From Sulfurovum sp. (GTDB taxonomy: Bacteria; Campylobacterota; Campylobacteria; Campylobacterales; Sulfurovaceae), in assembly GCA_015663065.1 (NCBI GenBank), contig DQSX01000218.1:1-15793 (forward strand): a stretch of 15,793 bases of DNA, written 5' to 3'. The notes under the pieces are model-generated. The model did not search any database and had not been told where the DNA came from. It was given only the letters and a program-made list of their open reading frames with translations. How positions within the stretch are numbered: position 1 is the stretch's first letter; every line of letters starts with the position of its first letter. Both the position numbers and the translations under genes were made by a program. Below are positions 6,819 to 14,478 of this stretch, one piece after another.

Positions 6819-7402
6819 GATGTCTCCAGTATGATCTTTGGATTATTAATAATTTTAAATCCTATCATAGCATTCATTAGAGCTACTTTTTTATACTTTG
6901 ATATTTCAGAACTTTTAATATCATTTGTTTGCAAAAATCCTTCGTCCAGCAGTTTTGCCCTCATTGTTCCTTCAAGCAGAGGCTTTTTCGGAGTCAACCA
7001 ATATTCCCCGTCATAAAAGGCCAGATTTGAGATTGTTGTATCTGTAATACACCCCTCTTTTTCAATGATAATGTCATCAAAATCAGGATTTTGTGCAAGC
7101 AATGCAGTGAAAACATCTCTGTTGAGAAATTTATGAGCATAGGTGATGTCCGAAGAAACAATTTTCAATGTCTGTATCTGCTTTGCTTTGTAGGGAATAT
7201 ACTCTATAGACTCAATGGCTTGGTCATAAATGATCCTGCATCTGTACAGACCTTCCAGAGGTGGGTCGAGAAGAGAAGAGAGATTTATTGGATTGTAGAT
7301 ATCAAAAAGGTTTTGTCTGCTTTTGTCAAAACGTTTTTGATGGTAAGGGAGGTTAAAGACTTCACCATTTTTAATTTTGATTGTTTCCAAAAGTTTTGGC
7401 AA
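6815..7402 (-). CDS. Class IV aminotransferase, PabC-like (probable aminodeoxychorismate lyase)
   Basis: A 195-residue PLP enzyme of fold type IV. The N-terminus (LLETIKIKNGEVFNLPYHQKR) is typical of the PabC-type domain found alone or fused to PabB. AHKFLNRD holds the likely PLP lysine, Lys91, matching the KHLNR of E. coli PabC. CITDTTISNLAF and PLLEGTMRAKLLDEG are the cofactor-phosphate and substrate-side motifs; Asp replaces the Glu more often seen before TT. PabC makes 4-aminobenzoate plus pyruvate for folate. At 195 residues it is clearly shorter than E. coli PabC (269) but of a length seen in compact homologues. The start is TTG at 7400-7402, with GAGG overlapping the cysK stop 8 bases upstream. 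A D-amino acid or branched-chain aminotransferase is the alternative. Confidence 0.82.
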   Translation of the reverse strand: MPKLLETIKIKNGEVFNLPYHQKRFDKSRQNLFDIYNPINLSSLLDPPLEGLYRCRIIYDQAIESIEYIPYKAKQIQTLKIVSSDITYAHKFLNRDVFTALLAQNPDFDDIIIEKEGCITDTTISNLAFYDGEYWLTPKKPLLEGTMRAKLLDEGFLQTNDIKSSEISKYKKVALMNAMIGFKIINNPKIILETS

Positions 7403-7411
7403 GGTAAAACC

Positions 7412-8332
7412 TCAGAGATCAAAAAGTTCGGTGGAGAGGTAGCGTTCGGCAGTATCACAAAGCACGGTCACAATGGTTTTACCTTTGTGTTCCGGTTTTT
7501 TTGCAGTCATATAGGCTGCATGAAGATTGGCCCCTGCAGATATACCTACGAGCAATCCTTCTTCTTTTGCTACTTTTTGCGCCATTTTATAAGCATCTTC
7601 ATTGCTTACAGTAATAACAGCATCATAAACGGAAGTATTTAAAATATCCGGAACAAAACCCGCACCGATACCTTGAATTTTATGTGCTCCGGGAGTACCG
7701 CCGCTCAATATATTTGAGTCCGAGGGTTCCACTGCAATAGAAATGAGTGAAGGGATCTTCTCTTTTAAAACTTCAGACGTACCGGTCAGCGTTCCCCCTG
7801 TACCTACAGCAGCAACAAATATGTCGATACTGTTGTTGGTATCTTTGAGTATCTCCAGTGCAGTGGTTTTTCTGTGGATATCAGGGTTGTCCGGGTTTTT
7901 AAACTGTTGAAGTACAATGGCATTGTTCAGCTCTTTTGCAAGCAGGTCTGCTTTTTCAATGGCACCGTTCATCCCTTCTGCCGCAGGGGTGAGTACAAGT
8001 TCAGCACCAAGATAGGTAAGGATCTTGCGTCTCTCAATACTCATAGATTCAGGCATGGTCAAGATCAGTCTTAAGCCCCGTGAAGCACAAATGGCGGCAA
8101 GGCCTATACCTGTATTGCCGCTGGTGGGTTCAATGATGGTAGAATCTTTGCTGATCTTTCCGCTTTTCATGGCTTCGTTGATCATGTTAAAAGCAATTCG
8201 ATCTTTTACAGATGAAGTAGGGTTCATAAATTCACATTTCCCAAGAATGGTCGTGCCTGTCTCTTTGGAGAGCGAATTGATCTTGACTAAGGGTGTATTT
8301 CCTATGAGTGCATCTATATTGTTAGCGATCAT
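7412..8332 (-). CDS. cysK: Cysteine synthase (O-acetylserine sulfhydrylase)
   Basis: A 306-residue PLP enzyme that makes cysteine from O-acetyl-L-serine and sulfide. Lys43 in TSSVKDRIAF is the PLP lysine. TSGNTGIGLA (about 70-79) binds the substrate carboxylate, VGTGGTLTG is the phosphate-binding loop, and KIQGIGAGFVP and GLLVGISAGANLHAA are CysK-type signatures. I prefer CysK over CysM because of the KIQGIGAGF motif and the length, though naming in this phylum is inconsistent. The ATG overlaps the carbonic anhydrase stop (ATGA), with a strong AAGGAG before it, so translation is probably coupled. No O-acetylserine-forming cysE is seen in the window. Confidence 0.93.
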   Translation of the reverse strand: MIANNIDALIGNTPLVKINSLSKETGTTILGKCEFMNPTSSVKDRIAFNMINEAMKSGKISKDSTIIEPTSGNTGIGLAAICASRGLRLILTMPESMSIERRKILTYLGAELVLTPAAEGMNGAIEKADLLAKELNNAIVLQQFKNPDNPDIHRKTTALEILKDTNNSIDIFVAAVGTGGTLTGTSEVLKEKIPSLISIAVEPSDSNILSGGTPGAHKIQGIGAGFVPDILNTSVYDAVITVSNEDAYKMAQKVAKEEGLLVGISAGANLHAAYMTAKKPEHKGKTIVTVLCDTAERYLSTELFDL

Positions 8333-8988
8333 GATACTCCTTCTGTGTGTGAGCTAAGTGGTTTAAATGTATAGCTCTCATCATCATAATACTCAATGTC
8401 ACCATCTTCAATATGGTAATGCCAGCCATGCAGGAACAGTGTGCCTTCTTCAACGCGTTTCTTGACACCGGGGTAGGTCAAAAGGTTGTCAAGCTGAAAG
8501 ACCACAGAAATTTTTTCTGTATATCTCAGCATAGCATCTCTGTCATCTTTTCCGTAAGCGAGCAGGGCTACTTTTTTTGCCTCGTTGCCCAGTTCAAGCC
8601 ATTTGAGTGTATGTATGTTCTCTGAAGTGGGCTTGATGTTCTTGTGGAGTGATTCGATGGCTCCGCAGTGGGAATGTCCGCAGACAATAATATCGGATAC
8701 TTCCAATACCGTTGCCGCATACTCTATGGCAGATGCGGTTGCATGGTAGTCTTCATCCGGTTTATAAGGCGCCACAAAATTGCCTATGTTTCGTACAATG
8801 AAAAGATCACCGGGACCGGAACCTGTTATCATGGCAGGCATCACACGCGAATCAGAGCAACCAATGAAGAGTGCTTTGGGGTGCTGCCCTTCATCTATGA
8901 GTTTTTTAAAACGCTCTTTACTCTCTTTAAATTTGATCTTTTGAAAGTTTTCATGTCCCTTTTCAAACTCTTTTAGACGGCTATCCAT
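8329..8988 (-). CDS. can: Beta-class carbonic anhydrase
   Basis: A 219-residue zinc enzyme that interconverts CO2 and bicarbonate. The zinc ligands are visible as Cys44 in GCSDSRV and His105/Cys108 in CGHSHCGAI, and Asp46-Arg48 form the conserved dyad. GDLFIVRNIGNFVAPY (about 60-75) is the active-site strand. Length and order fit plant/E. coli Can-type beta enzymes. The gene overlaps the end of pyrC by 8 bp. Bicarbonate is a substrate for carbamoyl phosphate synthetase, the first step toward the dihydroorotate handled by PyrC, and for autotrophic or anaplerotic carboxylation, so the neighbourhood is metabolically sensible. The symbol follows E. coli usage; canB or cynT would be used elsewhere. 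Confidence 0.94.
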   Translation of the reverse strand: MDSRLKEFEKGHENFQKIKFKESKERFKKLIDEGQHPKALFIGCSDSRVMPAMITGSGPGDLFIVRNIGNFVAPYKPDEDYHATASAIEYAATVLEVSDIIVCGHSHCGAIESLHKNIKPTSENIHTLKWLELGNEAKKVALLAYGKDDRDAMLRYTEKISVVFQLDNLLTYPGVKKRVEEGTLFLHGWHYHIEDGDIEYYDDESYTFKPLSSHTEGVS

Positions 8989-10009
8989 GGTTGACTTCCT
9001 TTATACGGTAGGCTAATGTTTCATTGGCATACATCGGCACCACACCGTTGTAGTTTGAAGGTACTTTAAAAGGTTTTTTCTCTAAAACCACTGTTTTTGC
9101 AGGAGGTGTAACACCGTAAATGTTTTGTGCATTACCCGAAACAAATACCTGAAGCTTGTCGAAAGAGACATTGTTCTTTTCAAAAATTTCTGTTAAAAGC
9201 TGCAGGGCAATGGGTGATGTAAAGACCCCGGCTGCACATCCACAGGACTCTTTAGCATGTTTGGGGTGCGGTGCAGAGTCTGACCCGAACATCACTTTGG
9301 GGTGCGCTTCAAGAGCTACTTTAAGTAGAGCCTCTCTGTCTTCAGGGCGTTTGGCAATGGGTTTACAGAACAAATGGGGCTGAAGCATACCGCCCGCCAC
9401 GTCATCCAAAGTGATGAGCAGATGGTGTACGGTAATGGTCGCATAGAGGTTTTCAAATTTATCCAGTGCGGCTACAGATTCTTTGGTGGTAATGTGCTCC
9501 ATGATGATCTTCAAATCTGGAAATGCAGAGGCGAGTTTTTCATAGATGGAGACAAACTCCGCCTCTCTGTCCATTACAAAACCGTTGGTCTCCCCATGGA
9601 CACAAAGCGGTATGCCAAGTGCTGCCATGGCGGAAAGTGCCGGTCTCAACTCTTCGACATCAAAACCACTCACACCACCCTCTGAGTTGGTTGTGATGCC
9701 CGCAGGGTAGAGTTTAATTGCAGTGATGTGGTCTTTGACCGATTCTAAAAATACTTTGTCGTAACTTGGTTTGAAAAATAGTGTCATGTAAGGGGTGAAT
9801 TTTTCATCAGCAATAGCATGCTCAATACGTTTTTTATAAGCCACAACTTCTTCTTTTGTGCTTACCGGGGGTACCAGGTTGGGCATGATGATAGCAGCGG
9901 AGAAAGTCTGGGCAGAGCAAAGGGCAATGTTTTCCAGCATCTCTCCGTCTCTGAGGTGCAGGTGCATGTCCAGTGGTGCGTTAAGTACTACTTGCTTGGT
10001 TGATGGCAT
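8981..10009 (-). CDS. pyrC: Dihydroorotase PyrC
   Basis: Zinc amidohydrolase that cyclises N-carbamoyl-aspartate to dihydroorotate, the third step of pyrimidine synthesis. It is of the short E. coli type (342 residues from the ATG). Counting from that ATG: MHLHLRDG gives His16 and His18; Lys99 in IKLYPAGITTNS is the bridging carboxylated lysine; CVHGET gives His138; MEHITT gives His172; and MFGSDSAPH gives the catalytic Asp244. The track-long form would begin with TTG one codon earlier, but AAAGGA sits 5 bases before the ATG and only 2 before the TTG, so the ATG is preferred. The gene overlaps the yidD 3' end by 29 bp and the carbonic anhydrase 5' end by 8 bp. Confidence 0.94.
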   Translation of the reverse strand: MPSTKQVVLNAPLDMHLHLRDGEMLENIALCSAQTFSAAIIMPNLVPPVSTKEEVVAYKKRIEHAIADEKFTPYMTLFFKPSYDKVFLESVKDHITAIKLYPAGITTNSEGGVSGFDVEELRPALSAMAALGIPLCVHGETNGFVMDREAEFVSIYEKLASAFPDLKIIMEHITTKESVAALDKFENLYATITVHHLLITLDDVAGGMLQPHLFCKPIAKRPEDREALLKVALEAHPKVMFGSDSAPHPKHAKESCGCAAGVFTSPIALQLLTEIFEKNNVSFDKLQVFVSGNAQNIYGVTPPAKTVVLEKKPFKVPSNYNGVVPMYANETLAYRIKEVNHG

Positions 10010-10367
10010 CAAAATCCTTTAATAAATAATAGAGTGAACGGCTCGCATCTTTGGGAACAAACCAATATATAACTTTTATTTTGCCACACATTCTATTAAA
10101 ATCAAGCAAAGAAAGGAGCTTTGGGGGTACATAGACCAGAAGAGGGTAGTCAATGCCACCGTTAAAGAGTTGATTGCAGCGTAAAATACGCAGGGTACTT
10201 GCAAGAAAGGCTTTATGCGGGGTATTGAATTCAAATTGCCAGGCAGCATACTCGGAGCAGGTAGGGTAGTAACGACAGTTTGCCGGTAACATCTTTGAAA
10301 TGTACTGGTAGCCCTTGATGGGGGCTACCCAAAATTTATTCCTCTTCTGTTTTTGCAATTTTTCCAT
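9981..10367 (-). CDS. yidD: YidD-type membrane protein insertion efficiency factor
   Basis: Small peripheral inner-membrane protein thought to assist YidC/Sec-dependent membrane insertion; 128 residues. The family core is PIKGYQYISKMLPANCRYYP followed by TCSEYAAWQFE, then LRILRCNQLFNGGIDYP, with the three conserved cysteines at 31, 37 and 64. E. coli YidD is 85 residues. Here about 50 residues follow the core, without obvious motifs, and overlap pyrC; a longer tail is also my recollection of epsilonproteobacterial forms. The start overlaps lnt by 32 bp and has only a weak AGG next to the ATG, so translation is probably coupled to lnt. It is unusual to find yidD here and not in the rnpA-yidC cluster, but the link to envelope biogenesis is kept. 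Confidence 0.9.
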   Translation of the reverse strand: MEKLQKQKRNKFWVAPIKGYQYISKMLPANCRYYPTCSEYAAWQFEFNTPHKAFLASTLRILRCNQLFNGGIDYPLLVYVPPKLLSLLDFNRMCGKIKVIYWFVPKDASRSLYYLLKDFDAINQASST

Positions 10368-11619
10368 CCTGAATAGTGTATGACGGGGACATATTTACGC
10401 TATGGTAAATAGTGGTACCGTATTTCTTAGAGTAGTATTGTAGCAGTAGTTTTTGCAGCGTAGGTTCAATGGAGGGGGTGAACCAGCCGTTGTTACTTAA
10501 AACTATCATGTTTTTAGGACGGCCTTCATAGAGCTTTTCTGAAGTGGCCTCAAAACAGATGGCATTTCGGTAAGTGATGCCGTCAATGTCGTAATCTACA
10601 ACATTTTCACTGGCTTTATAGTCTACAGCACCGTCATAAAACACTTTGTTGACCCAGTCGGAGAGAAAATCAGGAAGAGGGTTGCTTTCTCCAAAAGGCA
10701 CGAGCAGTACTTTGTTGGCAATGGTGATATTGTCATCGGTGAAAATATAAGCAGAGTTGTGGGGTGTTTTACCGTCCCAATACAATCCTCCCGTAACAAT
10801 AGAGATCTGTTTTGCACGTTCCTTGAGTTTGGCAAGTAGTGTTTTATCGTAATTCAGGAAAACAGGGAAGATAGATTCGGGAAGAATGACAAGTGTTTTT
10901 TTCTTTTCTATAGCAAGGTCTATGTGTTTAAAAACTTCTGTGAACTGTTCTTTGTGCAGGGTTTTATTCCATTTGTCCTCTACGGCAGTACGGGTAGTGA
11001 CGATCTCAATATCTTTTGGCAGCGCTACATTGAGATTTGAAGAGGGTTGATAGGCCAAAAGGATGAGGAGCATAAAGAGAAAATTCTTTCGCCAGATCGA
11101 GAGTATGATGGCTGTCAAAACAAACGCAAATTGCCATTTTTCTATGCCAAGGTAAGTGTGTATGAAGATCAGTTCGGGTTTGAACCAGTCGAAGCCGAAG
11201 GGGTGGAGGTAACTCACACTTAAAAGCCCGATGACTTTAAGTGTGAGAGTGAAGAGTGAAGAGTGAAGCGTGAAGAGTTGAGGGATTTTTTTGCTCGCCC
11301 ATGCAATGAGCCAAAAGAGAAAACCGTAAGTAAGCGAAATAAATACGAGGGCTATGGGGATGGCCCAGAGCATGTCGTAGTGTTTGAAAGAGACAGTGAT
11401 CCACCAGAACCAAAAAACAGCAGTGAAAAAGCCTGAAAAGAACCATATTTTTTGATTGGACTGCAGGAGCAGATAGAGTGAAAGAAGTGCAAAAAAGGTG
11501 TTGAGAAATGGCTGTGAGAGTTTCCAATACTCCAAATATATGAAAAGCGATCCCAAAAGTGCAATGAAAAAGCCTCTTGTTATCTCTAAAGTGTTAAAAT
11601 AATGCCTAATTTTATTCAA
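10336..11619 (-). CDS. lnt: Apolipoprotein N-acyltransferase Lnt
   Basis: Inner-membrane enzyme that adds the third acyl chain to lipoproteins; 427 residues against 512 in E. coli, the compact form usual in epsilonproteobacteria. The N-terminal half has about six hydrophobic segments (about 15-31, 38-53, 58-76, 84-107, 127-137, 165-190). The periplasmic nitrilase-like domain carries the catalytic triad: Glu248 in ILPESIFP, Lys303 in ANKVLLVPFGE and Cys355 in AICFEATS. The start is TTG at 11617-11619, with AAAGGA five bases before; the frame has a TAA four codons upstream and no other nearby start, so this is well fixed. Four tandem heptamers lie in codons 116-125. It is first in the seven-gene minus-strand unit and divergent from yajC. 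Confidence 0.9.
   Translation of the reverse strand: MNKIRHYFNTLEITRGFFIALLGSLFIYLEYWKLSQPFLNTFFALLSLYLLLQSNQKIWFFSGFFTAVFWFWWITVSFKHYDMLWAIPIALVFISLTYGFLFWLIAWASKKIPQLFTLHSSLFTLTLKVIGLLSVSYLHPFGFDWFKPELIFIHTYLGIEKWQFAFVLTAIILSIWRKNFLFMLLILLAYQPSSNLNVALPKDIEIVTTRTAVEDKWNKTLHKEQFTEVFKHIDLAIEKKKTLVILPESIFPVFLNYDKTLLAKLKERAKQISIVTGGLYWDGKTPHNSAYIFTDDNITIANKVLLVPFGESNPLPDFLSDWVNKVFYDGAVDYKASENVVDYDIDGITYRNAICFEATSEKLYEGRPKNMIVLSNNGWFTPSIEPTLQKLLLQYYSKKYGTTIYHSVNMSPSYTIQDGKIAKTEEE
11247..11274. repeat. Four tandem copies of a heptamer inside lnt
   Basis: The plus strand has GAGTGAA at 11247, 11254 and 11261, followed by GCGTGAA at 11268. On the coding strand of lnt the unit is TTCACTC, encoding the FTLHSSLFTL stretch between two membrane segments. 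Because 7 is not a multiple of 3, gain or loss of one unit shifts the lnt frame. Confidence 0.85.
11595..11600 (+). promoter_or_regulatory. Candidate -10 box for yajC-secD-secF inside the 5' end of lnt
   Basis: TAAAAT, in a TTAAAATAATG context, lies about 30 bases before the yajC ATG. Since only 11 bp separate the two start codons, the yajC promoter must lie within lnt. This is the best box I see, with no clear -35 box. Confidence 0.3.
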
Positions 11620-11630
11620 AGGATTCCTTT
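11618..11630. promoter_or_regulatory. Palindromic Shine-Dalgarno sequence shared by lnt and yajC
   Basis: AAAGGATTCCTTT reads AAAGGAATCCTTT on the other strand. The plus copy of AAAGGA precedes the yajC ATG at 11631, and the minus copy precedes the lnt TTG at 11619. One 13-base near-palindrome therefore serves as ribosome binding site for both divergent genes. Confidence 0.7.
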
Positions 11631-11912
11631 ATGGACAGTAACGGACTAGTTTCACTTTTACCACTCGTATTTTTATTTGCGATTTTTTATTTTTTAATCA
11701 TCAGACCGCAACAAAAACAACAAAAAGCACACGCAGCAATGATCGCAGGACTTGAAAAAGGTGACAAGATCATCACATCCGGCGGTATTCATGCAGTTGT
11801 AGTAAAGCCTGAAGAAGATTTTATCAAAATCAAACTAAATGATGACACTGTTGTTAAACTTGAAAAAACATTTGTTGCAAAAAAGGTTGAATTAGGTAAT
11901 GAAAACGCTTAA
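11631..11912 (+). CDS. yajC: Sec translocon accessory subunit YajC
   Basis: A 93-residue inner-membrane protein that associates with SecDF and YidC at the SecYEG translocon. A single membrane segment (about residues 5-24, LVSLLPLVFLFAIFYFLIIR) is followed by the family signature RPQQKQQK and a small cytoplasmic beta domain (GLEKGDKIITSGGIHAVVV, then DFIKIKLNDDTVVKLEKTFV). Length and layout are normal. The ATG has AAAGGA seven bases upstream, within the palindrome shared with lnt. The 3' end overlaps secD by 14 bp, so the two are probably translationally coupled. It is first in the yajC-secD-secF unit. Confidence 0.95.
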   Translation: MDSNGLVSLLPLVFLFAIFYFLIIRPQQKQQKAHAAMIAGLEKGDKIITSGGIHAVVVKPEEDFIKIKLNDDTVVKLEKTFVAKKVELGNENA

Positions 11913-13479
11913 TTTCAGAATTATACTTTTTGCTTTTGCGTTGATTTTCGGAATCGTATTTTCGATTCCTTCGCTCACGCAAAGTGAAAGTGGAAAAAAG
12001 ATCACATTGGGGCTTGACCTTCAGGGTGGGCTTCATATGTTACTTGGTATCAAGAGTGATATCGCTATAGAGTCACGTATTAAGTCCATGGCGGCAACGA
12101 CCAAGTACATTTTTGATGATGAAGAGATCATCTTTGATGAACTTCGTATTGTTGAGCATAAAGAGATCACTTTTGAACTGCTGGACAAAGATGATGTGGT
12201 CAAAGCCAAAGCACTTTTGAAAAAAGAGTTGGAAGGTACAGTGTTGAGTGAGAATGGATTGAAATTCACACTCAAGATGACAGAAGAAGAGATCGAACGT
12301 ACAAAAGCCAATGCCATTAGCCAGGCAGTCGATACGATTCGAAACAGACTCAATGAGTTTGGTCTAGCAGAACCGACTGTTGCAAAGCAGGGTGAAGACA
12401 AGATCCTTGTTGAGGTACCGGGTATTAAAACACAGGCAGATGAGCAGCGTATTCGTGAGCTTATTGCACGTGCGGCACACTTGCAGCTTATGGCGGTAGA
12501 TGAAGATAGAGCTGCCAGAGTGGCGACGATGAGTGAAAATGAAGCCAAAAGTTTTGGTGATATCATTTTACCGGATGTAGCGACCAGTGAGCGTTACCTT
12601 CTTAAGCAGATCCCGGTACTTGACGGCTCTATGCTGACAGATGCAAAAGTAGGGTTCGACCAGAACAACCAGCCTGTGATCAATTTCTCACTTAACGGGC
12701 AGGGAGCCAAAATATTTGGTGACTTTACGGCAGTAAGTGTAGGTAAGCGTATGGCTGTTGTGCTAGATAACAAAGTCTATTCTGCACCGAACATCAGAGA
12801 ACGTATCGGTGGCGGTAATGTACAAATATCGGGTAGCTTCAAAATCGATGAAGCACACGATCTTGCTATTGCACTTCGTTCAGGAGCATTGCTTGCACCT
12901 GTGTATGTCATGGAGAAAAGATCGGTGGGACCAAGCCTTGGAGCAGACAGTATCAGATCAAGCTCTCTGGCACTTGTTCTTGGTTTCATTATGGTTGTCA
13001 TTTTTATGGTGCTTTACTACGGTATGGCAGGTGTGGTTGCAGATGTAGCATTGATAGGGAATCTTTTCCTTATTTTGGCGATCATGTCACTCTTTGGGGC
13101 GACATTGACACTGCCTGGTATGGCAGGTATTGTGCTTACGGTCGGTATGGCGGTGGATGCCAACGTTATTATTACCGAACGTATCCGAGAATTGCTTTAT
13201 GAAGGCAAGTCCGTGCCTAAAGCCATAGAAGACGGATATAACAATGCCTTTACAGCGATCCTTGATGCGAACGTGACGACTCTGATCGCAGCAGTGGTAC
13301 TGTATGTGTATGGTACAGGAGCCATTAAAGGTTTTGCCTTGACCATGAGTATTGGTATTTTGGCATCTATGCTTACAGCGATCGTAGGAACACACGGTAT
13401 TTACCAGTGGCTCTTACCGAGGATCAACAAGAACAAACTGGGATTTTGGTTTGGCATTAAAACAGAGGGGGCAAAATAA
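11899..13479 (+). CDS. secD: Protein translocase subunit SecD
   Basis: A 526-residue membrane protein that, with SecF, uses the proton gradient to pull exported proteins through the Sec channel. Membrane segment 1 is at about residues 8-24, followed by the D1 motif GLDLQGGLHMLLG (38-50). The large periplasmic P1 region extends to about 355. Five more membrane segments follow, with the VDANVIITERIRE motif (D4, about 418-430) that contains the conserved proton-path Asp. The protein is shorter than E. coli SecD (615), as expected from a smaller P1 region. It starts inside yajC, and its TAA overlaps the secF ATG by one base (TAATG). Confidence 0.95.
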   Translation: MKTLNFRIILFAFALIFGIVFSIPSLTQSESGKKITLGLDLQGGLHMLLGIKSDIAIESRIKSMAATTKYIFDDEEIIFDELRIVEHKEITFELLDKDDVVKAKALLKKELEGTVLSENGLKFTLKMTEEEIERTKANAISQAVDTIRNRLNEFGLAEPTVAKQGEDKILVEVPGIKTQADEQRIRELIARAAHLQLMAVDEDRAARVATMSENEAKSFGDIILPDVATSERYLLKQIPVLDGSMLTDAKVGFDQNNQPVINFSLNGQGAKIFGDFTAVSVGKRMAVVLDNKVYSAPNIRERIGGGNVQISGSFKIDEAHDLAIALRSGALLAPVYVMEKRSVGPSLGADSIRSSSLALVLGFIMVVIFMVLYYGMAGVVADVALIGNLFLILAIMSLFGATLTLPGMAGIVLTVGMAVDANVIITERIRELLYEGKSVPKAIEDGYNNAFTAILDANVTTLIAAVVLYVYGTGAIKGFALTMSIGILASMLTAIVGTHGIYQWLLPRINKNKLGFWFGIKTEGAK

Positions 13480-14450
13480 TGGAAGTATTCAAGTATGAAA
13501 AACCTCTCTCGTTAATGAGTAAGAGTAAACGTTTTGGTATTTTGTCTATTGTATTGCTTGTGATCTCTTTTGGTCTGATCATGACTAAAGGGTTCAACTA
13601 TGGTATTGACTTTGCCGGCGGTACTTTGGTACAGGTCAAGTATGAAGGGAAAGCACCGATCAAAAAGATCAGAGAGGCTATTGCAAAAGACAAACATTAT
13701 GAGTCTGCGACAGTTACTTTCTTTGGTACAGAGGAAGAGGTGGTCATTCGTACGAAGACCTCCTCTCAAGTACTGGGTGAAGATGTTTCCGATACCGTAC
13801 ATGACCTTTTGCTCGATACAGGAAAGTTTGAAATCCGCAGGGTAGATATGGTTGGAGCCAAAGTAGGTTCTGAACTGAGAGAAAAAGGACTGATGTCACT
13901 GCTTCTTGCGATCATCGGTATTCTTATTTATGTCTCATTCAGATTTGAGTGGCGTTTTGCTGTTGCTTCTGTCATGGCACTGGTACACGATGTGACCATA
14001 GCCATGGGAGCGGTAGTACTCTTTAACATTGAGGTAAATCTTGATACACTGGCAGCTTTACTGACCATTCTGGGTTACTCCCTGAACGATACCATTATTG
14101 TATTTGACCGTATCCGTGAAGGTATCAGGACCATTAAAAATCCTGATCTTGGAGATATTATTGATGAATCTGTCACCAGAACACTCTCAAGAACGACACT
14201 GACCTCTCTCACCACATTCTTTGTGGTCTTTACCTTATGGATGTTTGGTGGAGAGATCATTCATGGATTTGGATTTACACTACTGGTTGGAATTATCGTC
14301 GGTACCTACTCTTCCATCTTTGTGGCATCACCGATCTTGATGTGGTTGAAGTTTTCTGTGTCTGACTTTAGAGAAAAAGAGGCAGCAAAACTCAAAAGAG
14401 AGAAAGAGAAAGAAAAAATGCGTGCCATGTATGAAAATGGTACAATATAG
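13479..14450 (+). CDS. secF: Protein translocase subunit SecF
   Basis: A 323-residue partner of SecD. A first membrane segment (about 18-35) is followed by YGIDFAGGTLVQVKY (41-55), a periplasmic domain to about 130, and five membrane segments. The family motif GYSLNDTIIVFDRIREG lies at about 198-214. The C-terminus is a highly charged Lys/Glu-rich cytoplasmic helix (REKEAAKLKREKEKEKM). The size matches E. coli SecF (323). It is coupled to secD by the TAATG overlap. In Campylobacter I recall leuS close downstream of secF; here a small membrane protein and an OvoA remnant follow. Confidence 0.95.
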   Translation: MEVFKYEKPLSLMSKSKRFGILSIVLLVISFGLIMTKGFNYGIDFAGGTLVQVKYEGKAPIKKIREAIAKDKHYESATVTFFGTEEEVVIRTKTSSQVLGEDVSDTVHDLLLDTGKFEIRRVDMVGAKVGSELREKGLMSLLLAIIGILIYVSFRFEWRFAVASVMALVHDVTIAMGAVVLFNIEVNLDTLAALLTILGYSLNDTIIVFDRIREGIRTIKNPDLGDIIDESVTRTLSRTTLTSLTTFFVVFTLWMFGGEIIHGFGFTLLVGIIVGTYSSIFVASPILMWLKFSVSDFREKEAAKLKREKEKEKMRAMYENGTI

Positions 14451-14478
14451 TCACGTCAAACTTTTAAGGAGTTAGCTT

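Noticed and set aside
7091..7642. A 183-codon plus-strand open frame
   Set aside because: It lies fully antisense to the class IV aminotransferase and cysK, spans their junction, and has a Phe/Cys-rich composition typical of a reverse-strand shadow.
12033..12566. A 177-codon minus-strand open frame, Ser/Leu/Ile-rich
   Set aside because: It is antisense to secD, whose motifs and length are clear; the Ser-rich composition follows from the complement of acidic and Ala codons.
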